Below the pieces are notes generated by a model. The model was not told the DNA's origin and did not search any database. It was given only the letters and a program-made list of their open reading frames with translations. Source: Ornithinibacillus contaminans (GTDB lineage Bacteria > Bacillota > Bacilli > Bacillales > Amphibacillaceae). Taken from it: a DNA stretch of 64,000 nt. The translations under genes were made by a program, and so were the position numbers. Position 1 is the first letter of the stretch. The number at the start of each line of letters is the position of its first letter. Below are positions 52,415 through 61,436 of the stretch, piece by piece. The stretch covers positions 146,001 through 210,000 of the forward strand of contig NZ_LDPV02000009.1 in the NCBI RefSeq assembly GCF_001038425.2. Reading direction: 5' to 3'.

Positions 52415-52446
52415 GGAAAAAAGCTAGCAACGATAGCTGCTAGCTT
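52415..52446 (-). terminator. Terminator of the 171-residue hypothetical gene
   Basis: Perfect nine-base arms AAGCTAGCA and TGCTAGCTT with an eight-base loop, followed on the minus strand by TTTTCC. Confidence 0.88.
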
Positions 52447-52467
52447 ACCAATTTAATTGACTACACA

Positions 52468-52983
52468 TTACTGTGCCAATGATAAAGCTGTTTTCATCAG
52501 ATTCTCTGTCTCAACAATTATTTCCGATTTTTGAGAAAACGTAGTAATTTTCACTCCGCCTACACCAATCTGAATTTCATATACATCATGATTTTCGTCT
52601 GACGGTAACAATCGGATGTAACCAAACTTTTCCTCATCGCTAAAGGATTCTAATAGGACTGCTTCATCATTTTGAGCAGCATTATAATTCAATGTACTAT
52701 TTCTATCTTCAAGCGTATTGTAAAAAACGAGGAATGTCTGATCTCCACTCTGTAAAATGGCATTGTTAGCATCTACCTCTTCTACTTCCATATTAGCTGG
52801 TAGGTAAAAAGAAAAGAATTCCCCTTGGTAATTCTCAGTTGGAACGTCTTCATGGAAAAATGTATCCCGTGCTGTTTCTTCAGCTTGTTGGATAATCGTG
52901 TCATCTGATTTATAGCTGATCACACTTATCACAATAATAAATAACAACAATAGGGAGCTAACAAGATATGTTGTTTTTTGCAT
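52468..52983 (-). CDS. Membrane-anchored hypothetical protein
   Basis: 171 residues. An N-terminal hydrophobic segment (about 5-24, YLVSSLLLLFIIVISVISY) anchors a soluble, acidic extracytoplasmic domain. That domain looks like a beta-sandwich lipid or peptide-binding module (FFSFYLPANMEVEEVD, TFLVFYNTLEDRN). No cysteine follows the hydrophobic segment, so it is not a lipoprotein. I do not recognise the family. It stands alone with its own terminator, in the position where B. subtilis has ytpP. Start ATG behind AGGAGGA. Confidence 0.75.
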   Translation of the reverse strand: MQKTTYLVSSLLLLFIIVISVISYKSDDTIIQQAEETARDTFFHEDVPTENYQGEFFSFYLPANMEVEEVDANNAILQSGDQTFLVFYNTLEDRNSTLNYNAAQNDEAVLLESFSDEEKFGYIRLLPSDENHDVYEIQIGVGGVKITTFSQKSEIIVETENLMKTALSLAQ

Positions 52984-53144
52984 AATCGGTAATTCCTCCT
53001 ACTTTTGCCCTATAAACCTATATTTAATATTACTATTAAATCAAGATATTTCAAGCATTCTTAGTAAACTGTTTCCATGCATTGTATTTTTTTTGTATGA
53101 TGAGAGTATCGTTAGAAATTTAAGAAAATGGAGGTATCATTAAC

Positions 53145-53585
53145 ATGGAACTTATTGTCTATTTAGCAGGTCAAATCCACGATAACTGGCGTGAGGAGCT
53201 CAAGAATAAAACATTAGAGCGAAATCTTCCGATAACGTTTGTGGCACCACAAACAAATCATGAGCGGTCAGATAATATCGGAGAGGAAATATTAGGAGAA
53301 CAACCGACTAAGTTATATAAGGATGATGCTGCCTCTGCTATTAACAATCTCAGAACACAGGTTTTACTCGAAAAAGCTGATATAGTGATTGGTCTTTTTG
53401 GGGAGCAATACAAACAGTGGAATACAGCAATGGACGTCAGTACTGCCATTGCTCTAGATAAACCAACGATTATTATTCGTCCCAAAATTCTTATTCACCC
53501 ATTGAAGGAACTTTCCAACAAAGCAACTGTGACGGTGGAAACAGTCGATCAAGCAATTCAGATCTTAGCTTATATCTTTGACTAA
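53145..53585 (+). CDS. ytoQ: YtoQ family protein
   Basis: 146 residues, matching YtoQ by start (MELIVYLAGQIHDNWREEL) and length. The fold resembles nucleoside 2-deoxyribosyltransferases, with ADIVIGLFGEQYKQWNTAMD at the position of their catalytic region, but the activity is not known. Start ATG behind ATGGAGG. Converges with the DUF84 gene across a palindromic element. ytoQ is adjacent to ytoP/ytpQ in B. subtilis as well. Confidence 0.88.
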   Translation: MELIVYLAGQIHDNWREELKNKTLERNLPITFVAPQTNHERSDNIGEEILGEQPTKLYKDDAASAINNLRTQVLLEKADIVIGLFGEQYKQWNTAMDVSTAIALDKPTIIIRPKILIHPLKELSNKATVTVETVDQAIQILAYIFD

Positions 53586-53592
53586 ATTGAGG

Positions 53593-53696
53593 GTTGGGAC
53601 ATAAGTGATTTTAGTTGGATTAAATTCGAGCATCCGTCTAATAATAGACTGATTAGAGAACACGTTCCTATCTTATCCTTTTACTTATGTCCCAAA
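53593..53696. repeat. Palindromic element copy E, between ytoQ and the DUF84 gene
   Basis: Outer arms TTGGGACATAAGT are perfectly inverted. The inside is shorter and more diverged than in copy C but keeps TTATCCTTTTACTTATGTCC on the right. It separates two convergent genes. Confidence 0.8.
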
Positions 53697-53712
53697 TTCT
53701 TGTACTGCTTTT

Positions 53713-54222
53713 TTAATCAATATGTCTACTGTTTTCCCACTGTCCTTTTAGTAGGATTACAACCTGCATAAACATGTCTTGTCTAGTTACTAGATTATTC
53801 GTAAAGACTCCAATAGCCCCTTCTTTTTTAGAAATGCCAGTCTTTTTCGTGTAGTCATCCATAATTTCTCCAAGTTCCATTCCAGTAATTAGTTGTGTTT
53901 CTATTTCCTTTGGCAATAGTATTCTGGCACCACTTGCTGTCCATATTTGTCCATCTGGCATAACCATTGCACCCCAGTTACATAAATATAAATTATCTTC
54001 AACATACATAACGCCACCTTCAAGTCCTATTCCGATGACATTTGTCTCCGATTCGGCACAATAGATAGCCCGGTTAATCGCACCTTGTCTAGTCTCTTCA
54101 TCCGAGAATGGTTGGGCAGAAACATCTGAAGATACCGAAAGTCCGATTACTTCCTCACCCTTAAATACTTCGGAAACCGCATTCACTTTAGTTGGGTTCT
54201 TTGAGCCTATTATAATTTTCAT
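53713..54222 (-). CDS. DUF84 (YjjX-like) inosine/xanthosine triphosphatase
   Basis: 169 residues of the DUF84/NTPase family. It begins IIIGSKNPTKVNAVSEVF, the substrate-binding loop shared with ITPases, and has GIGLEGGVMY in the catalytic region and GAIGVFTNNLVTRQ near the end. YjjX hydrolyses ITP and XTP, cleaning the nucleotide pool; the same role is inferred. Start ATG behind GGGAGAAAG, 57 bases after ytoP. Confidence 0.85.
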   Translation of the reverse strand: MKIIIGSKNPTKVNAVSEVFKGEEVIGLSVSSDVSAQPFSDEETRQGAINRAIYCAESETNVIGIGLEGGVMYVEDNLYLCNWGAMVMPDGQIWTASGARILLPKEIETQLITGMELGEIMDDYTKKTGISKKEGAIGVFTNNLVTRQDMFMQVVILLKGQWENSRHID

Positions 54223-54243
54223 ATTCTTTCTCCCTTATAAAAA

Positions 54244-54267
54244 CAGCCGCTCATCCAAGAGCAGCTG
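54244..54267 (-). terminator. Terminator of ytoP
   Basis: CAGCTGCTC and GAGCGGCTG (one G-U pair) with a six-base loop, followed on the minus strand by TTTTTATA. Confidence 0.85.
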
Positions 54268-54278
54268 CTTTTTTAAAA

Positions 54279-55343
54279 TTATTGCTGGCGAATTAAATCG
54301 ACCGTATTTTGATCAGTTGCTTTAACTAATTTCACTAACAGTTCTTTCGCGGCAGCATAATCATCTACGTGTATAATTGATGATGAAGTATGAATGTATC
54401 GCGAACAAATTCCGATGACTGCTGATGGTACGCCATTACCAGTTAAATGCACGCTACCGGCATCTGTTCCACCTTGTGAAATGAAATATTGATATGGGAT
54501 ATTATTAGATTCAGCAGTATCCAATACAAATTCTCTCATGCCACGATGGGTAATCATCGTACGATCAAATATCCGTAATAGAGCACCTTTACCAAGCTGT
54601 CCAAACTCTTGATCATTCCCGGTTACATCATTAGCAGGAGATGCATCTAATGCATAGAAGATATCTGGGTTAATCCTATTGGCAGCAACCTTCGCACCTC
54701 TTAGACCAACTTCTTCCTGAACCGTCGCACCAGAGAATAGTTGGTTTGGAAGGGTTTCGTTTTGCAATTCTTTCAGTAATTCAATTGACAGTCCACAACC
54801 ATAGCGATTATCCCAAGCCTTGGCTAAGATTTTTTTACTATTTGCCATTGGCGTAAATGGACAAATCGGTACTATCGTTTGACCAGGCTTTATCCCAATC
54901 TTCTCTGCATCCTCTTTATCATCTGCACCAATATCAATTAACATATTTTTAATATCCATCGGTTTATTCCGTTGTTCATCTGTTAAATTATGCGGAGGGA
55001 TTGAACTAATAACGCCAACAATCGGACCATTATCGGTCATAATTTGCACGCGCTGCGCTAGTAATACCTGGCTCCACCATCCTCCAAGTGTTTGAAAACG
55101 AATTAACCCTTTTTTCGTGATTTGTGTAACCATAAATCCTACTTCATCCATATGACCGGCAACCATTACTCGAGGGCCAGTACCATTTTTGACACCAAAA
55201 ACGCCACCGAGATTATCCTGAATAATTTCATCTGCATACTTTTCAAGTTCACTTTTCATAAATGCACGAACCGGATGTTCATTACCAGGTGCCCCCTGTA
55301 ATTCCGTCAAGGTTCTAAATAATTCTAATGTATCTTGATTCAT
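54279..55343 (-). CDS. ytoP: YtoP, M42 family glutamyl aminopeptidase
   Basis: 354 residues, a dinuclear metallo-aminopeptidase that forms large dodecameric shells. Metal ligands and catalysis map to [33 protein letters not shown] and ALDASPAND, with [11 protein letters not shown] near the C-terminus. It trims N-terminal residues from cytoplasmic peptides. Start ATG behind GGAGGGG. Confidence 0.94.
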   Translation of the reverse strand: MNQDTLELFRTLTELQGAPGNEHPVRAFMKSELEKYADEIIQDNLGGVFGVKNGTGPRVMVAGHMDEVGFMVTQITKKGLIRFQTLGGWWSQVLLAQRVQIMTDNGPIVGVISSIPPHNLTDEQRNKPMDIKNMLIDIGADDKEDAEKIGIKPGQTIVPICPFTPMANSKKILAKAWDNRYGCGLSIELLKELQNETLPNQLFSGATVQEEVGLRGAKVAANRINPDIFYALDASPANDVTGNDQEFGQLGKGALLRIFDRTMITHRGMREFVLDTAESNNIPYQYFISQGGTDAGSVHLTGNGVPSAVIGICSRYIHTSSSIIHVDDYAAAKELLVKLVKATDQNTVDLIRQQ

Positions 55344-55512
55344 CTATACCCCTCCACTTTCTATGTAGCATACACCTTAAGTATAACGAAAGGGTGGAAT
55401 TGTTTCCACAATTCGAGCATATCACAATACTACTATTTTCTATTTTCATGTATTTGCGGTATACTAAACAACAGAGATATGTAGTTCAACACTATGCTTG
55501 AGGTGAATAAGT

Positions 55513-55827
55513 ATGAGCTGGAAAAAAACAGTATTAGCTGCTGGAGTCGGGTTTGCAGCAGGGTTTATTACGAAACAACAAATTGAGCAATACCAAAAGA
55601 TTACACCTGAAAAAGCATTAAAAATCGTAAAAGAAACCTTTAAAAAGCAGGGGCCAATTAGCGGTTCATGGATATATATGAAGCCTGAATCGATTACGAA
55701 AAATGGGCTACAATATACAGCCTACCGCGGCGGTGTCACCCGTAACATTAATGGAGAAACTGTACAGTTTGAATTCTATGCGGATGCTGAAACTGGTGCG
55801 GTCATAGATGTTATGGAAACAACGTGA
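55513..55827 (+). CDS. ytzB: YtzB, PepSY-domain protein
   Basis: 104 residues with an N-terminal hydrophobic segment (TVLAAGVGFAAGFIT) and one PepSY domain ending FYADAETGAVIDVMETT. PepSY domains often inhibit proteases or act outside the membrane. Divergent from ytoP, the same arrangement as in B. subtilis. Start ATG behind GAGGTGA. Confidence 0.88.
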   Translation: MSWKKTVLAAGVGFAAGFITKQQIEQYQKITPEKALKIVKETFKKQGPISGSWIYMKPESITKNGLQYTAYRGGVTRNINGETVQFEFYADAETGAVIDVMETT

Positions 55828-55950
55828 AGCCTAAGACATAAGTGCTTTGACTGGGAACATTCAAACAAGAGTACCCTAACAGTTATACTTCACTAATTAG
55901 GGTATTCTTGTTCGTCCTTTAGCTTCCCATTACACGTATGTCTCAACCTC
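55826..55950. repeat. Palindromic element copy F, between ytzB and ytnP
   Basis: Outer arms TAAGACATAAGTG and its diverged inverse at the right end (GTTGAGACATACGTG on the minus strand). TTCTTGTTCGTCCTTTAGCT matches copy C on the right. An extra inner hairpin (AAGAGTACCCTAA with TTAGGGTATTCTT) is present. Convergent genes lie on both sides. Confidence 0.75.
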
Positions 55951-55958
55951 AGTTCTGA

Positions 55959-56810
55959 CTACATTTCAGTCCTACTTCGCTTAATTTCAGTTATTATTTC
56001 TCCTGATTGATCGAATTGAATAGCACGATAATATGCATCGTGATAGAAGGTATACCATGCATTCCTTTCATAACCGTATTCCATCCACTTTTCTTTTTGA
56101 TGAACAGACGTAACCGGATAATCGTCATATGCCAATGCCCATAGCTTATTTTGATGTGCATGTGTCGGCATTAGATCAGCCATATGGATTAAGCATTCTG
56201 TCCCCTCTTCAAATACAACAATGGAATGTCCATCACTATGACCACCCGTATGAATCATTCGTAATCCTGGTAAAATTTCTAGTTCCGCTTGAAATGTTTT
56301 TACCTGTTCTTCAATTGGTTGCCAATTCATCTCCCAGTATGTATTGACTGAGCGAATATTTGGTTGTCGCATTTCATCCCATTCTGTTTCCGAAACGTAA
56401 ATAGTTGCATTGGTGAATACTGGCTTATAACCGGTAGAAGACTTTTTCGTTAGTCCACACGCATGGTCAAAATGCAAATGCGTCATGATGACCTTAGTAA
56501 TATCTGATAGCGTTAGATTTAGTTCAGCTAAAGAAGCCTCTATAGAAGATTCTTCATGCACGCCAAAATTCCGCATTTGTTTATCAGTAAGCTTCCCATT
56601 TCCCATTCCAGAATCAATTAGAATGTTTTCTCCATCTAGTTGAAGTAATATTGGATCTGTTCGCAGTTCAATTTGATTCTTCTCGTTATATGGATATTTC
56701 TTCCCCCATAATGCTTTAGGCACAACACCAAACATTGCGCCACCATCAAGAAAATTCACGCCCCCACGTAACCATGTAATGGTTGCTCGACCTATTTGAA
56801 ATGATTCCAT
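55959..56810 (-). CDS. ytnP: YtnP, metallo-beta-lactamase fold lactonase
   Basis: 283 residues. [11 protein letters not shown] holds the HxHxDH metal site and HTGGHSDGH a further ligand; the phosphorylated-lactonase-like build matches B. subtilis YtnP, a lactone-degrading enzyme that interferes with Streptomyces signalling. Start ATG 56810 behind GGGGGAAGAGG. An upstream in-frame start is unlikely. A cre-like sequence lies 59 bases upstream. Confidence 0.9.
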   Translation of the reverse strand: MESFQIGRATITWLRGGVNFLDGGAMFGVVPKALWGKKYPYNEKNQIELRTDPILLQLDGENILIDSGMGNGKLTDKQMRNFGVHEESSIEASLAELNLTLSDITKVIMTHLHFDHACGLTKKSSTGYKPVFTNATIYVSETEWDEMRQPNIRSVNTYWEMNWQPIEEQVKTFQAELEILPGLRMIHTGGHSDGHSIVVFEEGTECLIHMADLMPTHAHQNKLWALAYDDYPVTSVHQKEKWMEYGYERNAWYTFYHDAYYRAIQFDQSGEIITEIKRSRTEM

Positions 56811-56868
56811 TCCTCTTCCCCCTTTAAACACATCTTACAGATAAGTTTAGCGGATATACGCACCTTCT

Positions 56869-56882
56869 TGCAAACGCTAACA
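56869..56882. promoter_or_regulatory. Candidate cre (CcpA) site upstream of ytnP
   Basis: TGCAAACGCTAACA matches TGWAANCGNTNWCA at 13 of 14 positions. It also pairs with GTTAGCG and TTTTTGC at 56917-56935, so part of it may belong to a hairpin instead. Confidence 0.35.
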
Positions 56883-56964
56883 ATAGACACAAGAAAATCT
56901 CGCTAGCTTGAACGTTAGCGAATGTGTTTTTGCTTCTAAATGCTACTGGGAAGATTGTTAGGTC

Positions 56965-56990
56965 AAAAAAAAGAACCTTTAAAAGGCTCT
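56965..56990 (-). terminator. Terminator of trmB
   Basis: AGAGCCTTT and AAAGGTTCT form a nine-base stem with one G-U pair, followed on the minus strand by a run of T. Confidence 0.85.
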
Positions 56991-57638
56991 TTACTTTTGA
57001 TTTGGAAAAACTGCTTTACAGCGATAAATTTGCTGACCCTTGGCTGAAAACTTCTCTTCATATTCTGTCATGATATTTTCTGGATCGTTTAATGCATGTA
57101 AATCAAGACTTACTTCTTGCAGTGTCATGCCATAATTTGAAAAGCTAACTAATGAATATTCAAACAACCCTCGATTGTCCGTCTTTAAGATTAGCTCCCC
57201 ATCTGGCTTTAATACATTTTCATAACGCTTTAGAAAGCTGTGGAATGTTAACCTTCTTTTTTCATGGCGATTTTTTGGCCATGGATCAGAAAAGTTTAAG
57301 TAAATGGTTGAGATTTCATCAGTCATAAACATGTCCAGTAAATTTTCTGCATTTTCATTTATTAAGCGAATATTAGCATGCTCTGATTCCTGAACCTTTT
57401 CAGCTGCAGATACAATCACACTCTTCGCAAGTTCTATTCCAATAAAATTGATGCTTGGAAATTGTTTTGCCATTCCGGCTATAAATTGTCCTTTTCCTGT
57501 ACCAATTTCAACATGAATTGGGTTATTATTCTCAAACACCTCATGCCATTTATTTTTATAATTACTGGGATCTGGGATGATTAAATGCGTATTTTCTTGC
57601 AAAAATTCATCTGCCCAAGGTTTATGTCGTTGACGCAA
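56991..57638 (-). CDS. trmB: tRNA (guanine-N7)-methyltransferase
   Basis: 215 residues, SAM-dependent, methylating G46 in tRNA variable loops. VEIGTGKGQFI is the SAM loop, YLNFSDPWPKNRHEKRRL the substrate signature. The start is a TTG at 57638 giving MRQRHKPWADEFL, with AGAGGTG upstream. No ATG gives the conserved N-terminus. Divergent from ytzH. Confidence 0.95.
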   Translation of the reverse strand: MRQRHKPWADEFLQENTHLIIPDPSNYKNKWHEVFENNNPIHVEIGTGKGQFIAGMAKQFPSINFIGIELAKSVIVSAAEKVQESEHANIRLINENAENLLDMFMTDEISTIYLNFSDPWPKNRHEKRRLTFHSFLKRYENVLKPDGELILKTDNRGLFEYSLVSFSNYGMTLQEVSLDLHALNDPENIMTEYEEKFSAKGQQIYRCKAVFPNQK

Positions 57639-57714
57639 CTAGGTGCACCTCTTTCTATGACGTTTACATATTTTTTAGTCCATTATCGAATACTAATTGG
57701 TGAGGTGAAGAAAC

Positions 57715-58002
57715 ATGTCATTAACTGTGCAAAATCAATTAGCATTACTACTAGATTTGTTAGATGAGCAGCAATCAGAATGCTGTGCACAAGTATCAGA
57801 ATACCAACAAATTAAACGATTAGTAAAATCAATGATGGCGAACAATACCATCACTGATGAGCAACTTTTACAGCTGTTACCTGAAATTTATAATTATGGA
57901 AGACAAGGAGAAACCATTCAAAATCATGAAGAGCATATTCTAACCAATAAAGCTAATTTAGATAACTGGATTAGTGCTATTGAGCAAACCGGTCTACAAT
58001 AA
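57715..58002 (+). CDS. ytzH: YtzH-like protein
   Basis: 95 residues, helical and soluble, matching the YtzH family (MSLTVQNQLALLLDLLDEQQ). Function unknown. Start ATG behind GAGGTGAAG. Its end overlaps the convergent ytmP by nine bases. The trmB/ytzH/ytmP cluster is conserved in Bacillus. Confidence 0.87.
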   Translation: MSLTVQNQLALLLDLLDEQQSECCAQVSEYQQIKRLVKSMMANNTITDEQLLQLLPEIYNYGRQGETIQNHEEHILTNKANLDNWISAIEQTGLQ

Positions 58003-58800
58003 ACCCATTTGGCTATTTAAAGCTTGTAGTGATCGTAGTCGTTCATCAAATTTATCTTGTTCATCCCGTTCGTAATGAAACGATAAGAATGATAATGCAT
58101 CGGCAATTAAATACCAGTACATGCGAATTAATAACTGATTGTCCATTTGTACCCCATATTTTTCTAACCAACTATTCCATTCTTCTTTAGGAATGTATGA
58201 GTTTAACACCATTCCATAGTCAGCGATTGGATCGGCAATCATCGCATTATCCCAGTCAATTAGATATAATCTACTATCATCTGTTAGAAGCAAATTATGA
58301 TGATTCATATCGCCGTGACATACGGTTTGTCTTTCCTGTCTAGCGATGGATAAATTAGTTTCTAGATAGGATACACCTTCTTGAATTTCATGGGACGCAT
58401 GTCGGATCTGATTCTTATTTAATCGCTTCATGATCGCATGATAGCGGTCATCAGCGGTAATTGGTTTCTTCCCTAACCGTACGAGCATATGCAATAATTC
58501 TGTGGATTGGTGTATTTTATGAAGCAAATCTGTCACATGTTGAAGCTTCATTTCTGCTGGTCGTAATGCCCGTCCAGCTAACCATTCTTGTGCTGTAACA
58601 ACATCTCCATTATCCATGCGCTTCGTCCATACCAATTTTGGCACAATTCCTTCTGCAGAAAGCACTGCTAGAAAAGGCGATGAATTTCGTTTTAGAAAAA
58701 GTCGTTTGTCATCTTTCTCAGCAAAATATGCCTCTCCAGTTAATCCGCCTGCAGGTGTTACAGCCCATTCCGGGTCTAAAACCTTCCTAAACCATTCCAA
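57994..58800 (-). CDS. ytmP: YtmP, APH-family phosphotransferase
   Basis: 268 residues with the choline/aminoglycoside kinase fold. VCHGDMNHHNLLL is the Brenner catalytic loop and YLIDWDNAMIADP the metal-binding DxD-type motif. The substrate is unknown. The start is a TTG at 58800 (MEWFRKVLDPEW) behind GAGGAATG, as in B. subtilis. Tail-to-tail overlap with ytzH. Confidence 0.9.
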   Translation of the reverse strand: MEWFRKVLDPEWAVTPAGGLTGEAYFAEKDDKRLFLKRNSSPFLAVLSAEGIVPKLVWTKRMDNGDVVTAQEWLAGRALRPAEMKLQHVTDLLHKIHQSTELLHMLVRLGKKPITADDRYHAIMKRLNKNQIRHASHEIQEGVSYLETNLSIARQERQTVCHGDMNHHNLLLTDDSRLYLIDWDNAMIADPIADYGMVLNSYIPKEEWNSWLEKYGVQMDNQLLIRMYWYLIADALSFLSFHYERDEQDKFDERLRSLQALNSQMGLL

Positions 58801-58983
58801 CGTACATTCCTCAAATCTCCGAAATTTATTTGTATATAGAAGTCATGACAATAAGGCTATTGCCATCAATAACCGTAACCATACCAATAATCAAATTAGG
58901 TCCATTCGTAACCCATTTCCTATAGGTTTGTACCGTAAATTATTACAAACATGTTACTAGAGTAACGAAAATAACGGCTATTT

Positions 58984-59928
58984 TCAAGATGTACGATCAA
59001 ATTTCCACAAAAAATCAGACCCCATTATTTGGATGGGCTGATTATTTTTAACAATTTCACAGGAATGACATGTATTTGTTTGACCATCTACTTGATAAGC
59101 TATTTCCCGCTCAGGTAAAACAACGATAGACTCCGCTTGGTACAATGTAACTTCTGGAAGTAGTACATGCTTACCAGTGAAAACAGTCATAAATAATCGC
59201 AGTATTTTCCACTTTGAAATATTATGAACAACAAGAATCGGTAGGATGTCAGGCTGAAGCTTTGCATCTGGTATGATTTTCATGCCCCCACCATAGTACG
59301 GATGATTAGCAATCGTAATCATCCAACAATTGGCTAATTGATGCTTCTTTCCGTCTAATTCGAGCTCAGCATTAAATGGTTTAAAGGTAAATAATACTTG
59401 AATAAGTGCCAAAACATAGCTGAGTGTTCCAATTCGAAGTTTATTTAATATATTCTTATAAATGGATTGATTTGCCCTCGCTGCTACTTCAGCATCAAAT
59501 CCAAAGCCAATACTATTAGCAAAAGCACGGCCTTCCTTATGATCAATTTGGAAATTCCCTTTCCAATAGTCGATTCCATTCTTGTCAGTTAGAATTTTTT
59601 TAAGAATACGGGTTGGTGAACCCTTTATTCCACATCCACGGGCAAAATCATTTCCCGAACCACCAGGAATGAATGCTAATCGAACATTGTTTCTTAGCCC
59701 ATTTACTACTTCATGAATGGTTCCATCGCCTCCGATTACGATAATCACATTAATTTCGTCCGGATTTTCTGACGTTAGTTTCTGAACGATCTCTTCTGCG
59801 TGTCCTGCATAACTCGTCATGTAATACTGACTAGTAATCTGCTGATAGCTTTCACTTTTCATTACTTGTTGAAAAACCTTTAATCCACGACCATTTCCAG
59901 CCACTGGATTTACAATAAAAATATACAT
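58984..59928 (-). CDS. ytlR: YtlR, diacylglycerol kinase-family lipid kinase
   Basis: 314 residues. IVNPVAGNGRG at the N-terminus, VIGGDGTIHEVVNGL (the GGDG nucleotide motif) and FIPGGSGNDFARG are diagnostic of the DAGK catalytic family (DgkB-like). It phosphorylates a membrane lipid on the cytoplasmic side; the substrate is not established here. Four bases after the NERD-like gene, at the end of a five-gene operon. Confidence 0.91.
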   Translation of the reverse strand: MYIFIVNPVAGNGRGLKVFQQVMKSESYQQITSQYYMTSYAGHAEEIVQKLTSENPDEINVIIVIGGDGTIHEVVNGLRNNVRLAFIPGGSGNDFARGCGIKGSPTRILKKILTDKNGIDYWKGNFQIDHKEGRAFANSIGFGFDAEVAARANQSIYKNILNKLRIGTLSYVLALIQVLFTFKPFNAELELDGKKHQLANCWMITIANHPYYGGGMKIIPDAKLQPDILPILVVHNISKWKILRLFMTVFTGKHVLLPEVTLYQAESIVVLPEREIAYQVDGQTNTCHSCEIVKNNQPIQIMGSDFLWKFDRTS

Positions 59929-59932
59929 TCTG

Positions 59933-60853
59933 CTATTCCTCTTCTATAAAAGTAAACCCTTGGTCATATTCATTCTCTGCCCATTCCGGTCGTTTTACAT
60001 AAGTAGACTGACAATGCTTCAGTAAAGCATCAGCCGCCTTAAGCTGACGACTTTTTAATGGTGACACGAAAGCACGTTTTTCTTGAAACCACTTTTCATA
60101 TTCATGCTTTCCTATGATTCTAGTATTATATGGTTCAGATAGAAAGTTAATTGTATTTGTTCGTGATAGCACGATTTTTTGGATTGGAAGTACCACATCA
60201 TGCTTCTGAAATATGCTTTTAATAATCTGTTCAGTTCGTTTTAATGCGAACATTGGACTTAACTGTTTTTCTTGTTTATTTCCCTTCTCATGTACCCAGC
60301 TTCTGTCATCTGAGGCCATGATAACAGCATTAGGGTCTTCTTCCATCAAATAGATAATTTCAATACCAACAGGGCTTATTAAAATTATCTCACTATCAAT
60401 CGGAGCATTTTTAATTTCAAAAATCGGATAATACATGACCAAATAAGTATCCGGAAATCGTTGTAGGAAATACTTTAGTGATTCATCGGAGTAGTATTTT
60501 TTATCCATAAAGGAAACATTCGATACAGTTGAGGTTGCCCATTTTAATTGAAACGAAAATAATCGATTCAGGTAGTAATATTTTAATTCTTCTTCTGTAT
60601 TAGGTAGCATGTCCGTTTCTGTTGGTTCCGCAAAGGTCGTTTCGGTTTGTTCTTTTTTCAAAAAAGATTTCCATTTAGATTGTTTTTTATCGTCTTCGTC
60701 GTAGGTCGAGGCAGTAAACGGTTCCTGATTTGACCAGAGATAATGTAACTTATACCAATTATCCTGTTTAAGACGTATAAATTGACTCGGATAACGATAC
60801 ATATCCCATTCATAACGCGATATATAATTCTCCAACTTAATTAATTGTGCCAA
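59933..60853 (-). CDS. NERD-like hypothetical protein
   Basis: 306 residues, soluble. The centre (about 140-200, VMYYPIFEIKNAPIDSEIIL then SPVGIEIIYLM) resembles a nuclease-related domain, but the usual catalytic lysine pattern is not clear. The start is taken as TTG 60853 (MAQLIKLENYISRYEW) because GGGGGG is six bases upstream and this avoids overlap with thpR. An alternative start is at 60886. In B. subtilis an uncharacterised gene, probably ytlQ, is found between the LigT-like gene and ytlR. Confidence 0.72.
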   Translation of the reverse strand: MAQLIKLENYISRYEWDMYRYPSQFIRLKQDNWYKLHYLWSNQEPFTASTYDEDDKKQSKWKSFLKKEQTETTFAEPTETDMLPNTEEELKYYYLNRLFSFQLKWATSTVSNVSFMDKKYYSDESLKYFLQRFPDTYLVMYYPIFEIKNAPIDSEIILISPVGIEIIYLMEEDPNAVIMASDDRSWVHEKGNKQEKQLSPMFALKRTEQIIKSIFQKHDVVLPIQKIVLSRTNTINFLSEPYNTRIIGKHEYEKWFQEKRAFVSPLKSRQLKAADALLKHCQSTYVKRPEWAENEYDQGFTFIEEE

Positions 60854-60854
60854 T

Positions 60855-61427
60855 TCATTCCCCCCTTTCGAGATTATATCGTTCAACTACCTCATATTTC
60901 GGTGATTTAGACGGATGTATCCGGTACAAGACCATAGAATGGACTGGCATTGAATAAAATTCATTTTGGTAGCTTTCCTTCACTCGCAGTAGCGATTCAA
61001 TCGCTATTGGATTACCACTCCATTTTTTCGCTAAAGTAATATGCGGGTGATAAGCTCTCGTTTCAGTTGAAAATCCAACTGAATCAGTCGCTGCTTCCAC
61101 TTTCTGATAAAGCTCATCCAGAACCTGATGCTTCTCCACACCAGCAAAAAGCACACGTGGACTTGTCTTACTCCCGAATGTCTCTAGACTTCCAACCCGT
61201 ACAGAAAACGAATCAGGCATAGCCATGGACTGTAGCACCTGTTGCAAGCTTACACGAACGTCATCCTCTACAGCGCCTAAAAATTTTAGTGTAATATGCA
61301 AGTCCTCCTGGTGTGGCCATACCTTATAAGGTAACCTTTTCTGTAAATAAACTTGCCAGGTTGAAAGCTTCTCACTTATCGAAGCAATAACTGGTATTCC
61401 AATAAAAAAATGTGGAGCGGAAATCAT
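60855..61427 (-). CDS. thpR: RNA 2',3'-cyclic phosphodiesterase (LigT/ThpR family)
   Basis: 190 residues of the 2H phosphoesterase family. The two catalytic motifs are HITLKFLG (near 45) and HPHITLAKKW (near 128). It opens 2',3'-cyclic phosphates in RNA; the physiological substrate is not known. The B. subtilis counterpart is YtlP. Start ATG 61427 behind GAGGGATTG, nine bases after ytzG. Confidence 0.92.
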   Translation of the reverse strand: MISAPHFFIGIPVIASISEKLSTWQVYLQKRLPYKVWPHQEDLHITLKFLGAVEDDVRVSLQQVLQSMAMPDSFSVRVGSLETFGSKTSPRVLFAGVEKHQVLDELYQKVEAATDSVGFSTETRAYHPHITLAKKWSGNPIAIESLLRVKESYQNEFYSMPVHSMVLYRIHPSKSPKYEVVERYNLERGE

Positions 61428-61436
61428 ATCAATCCC

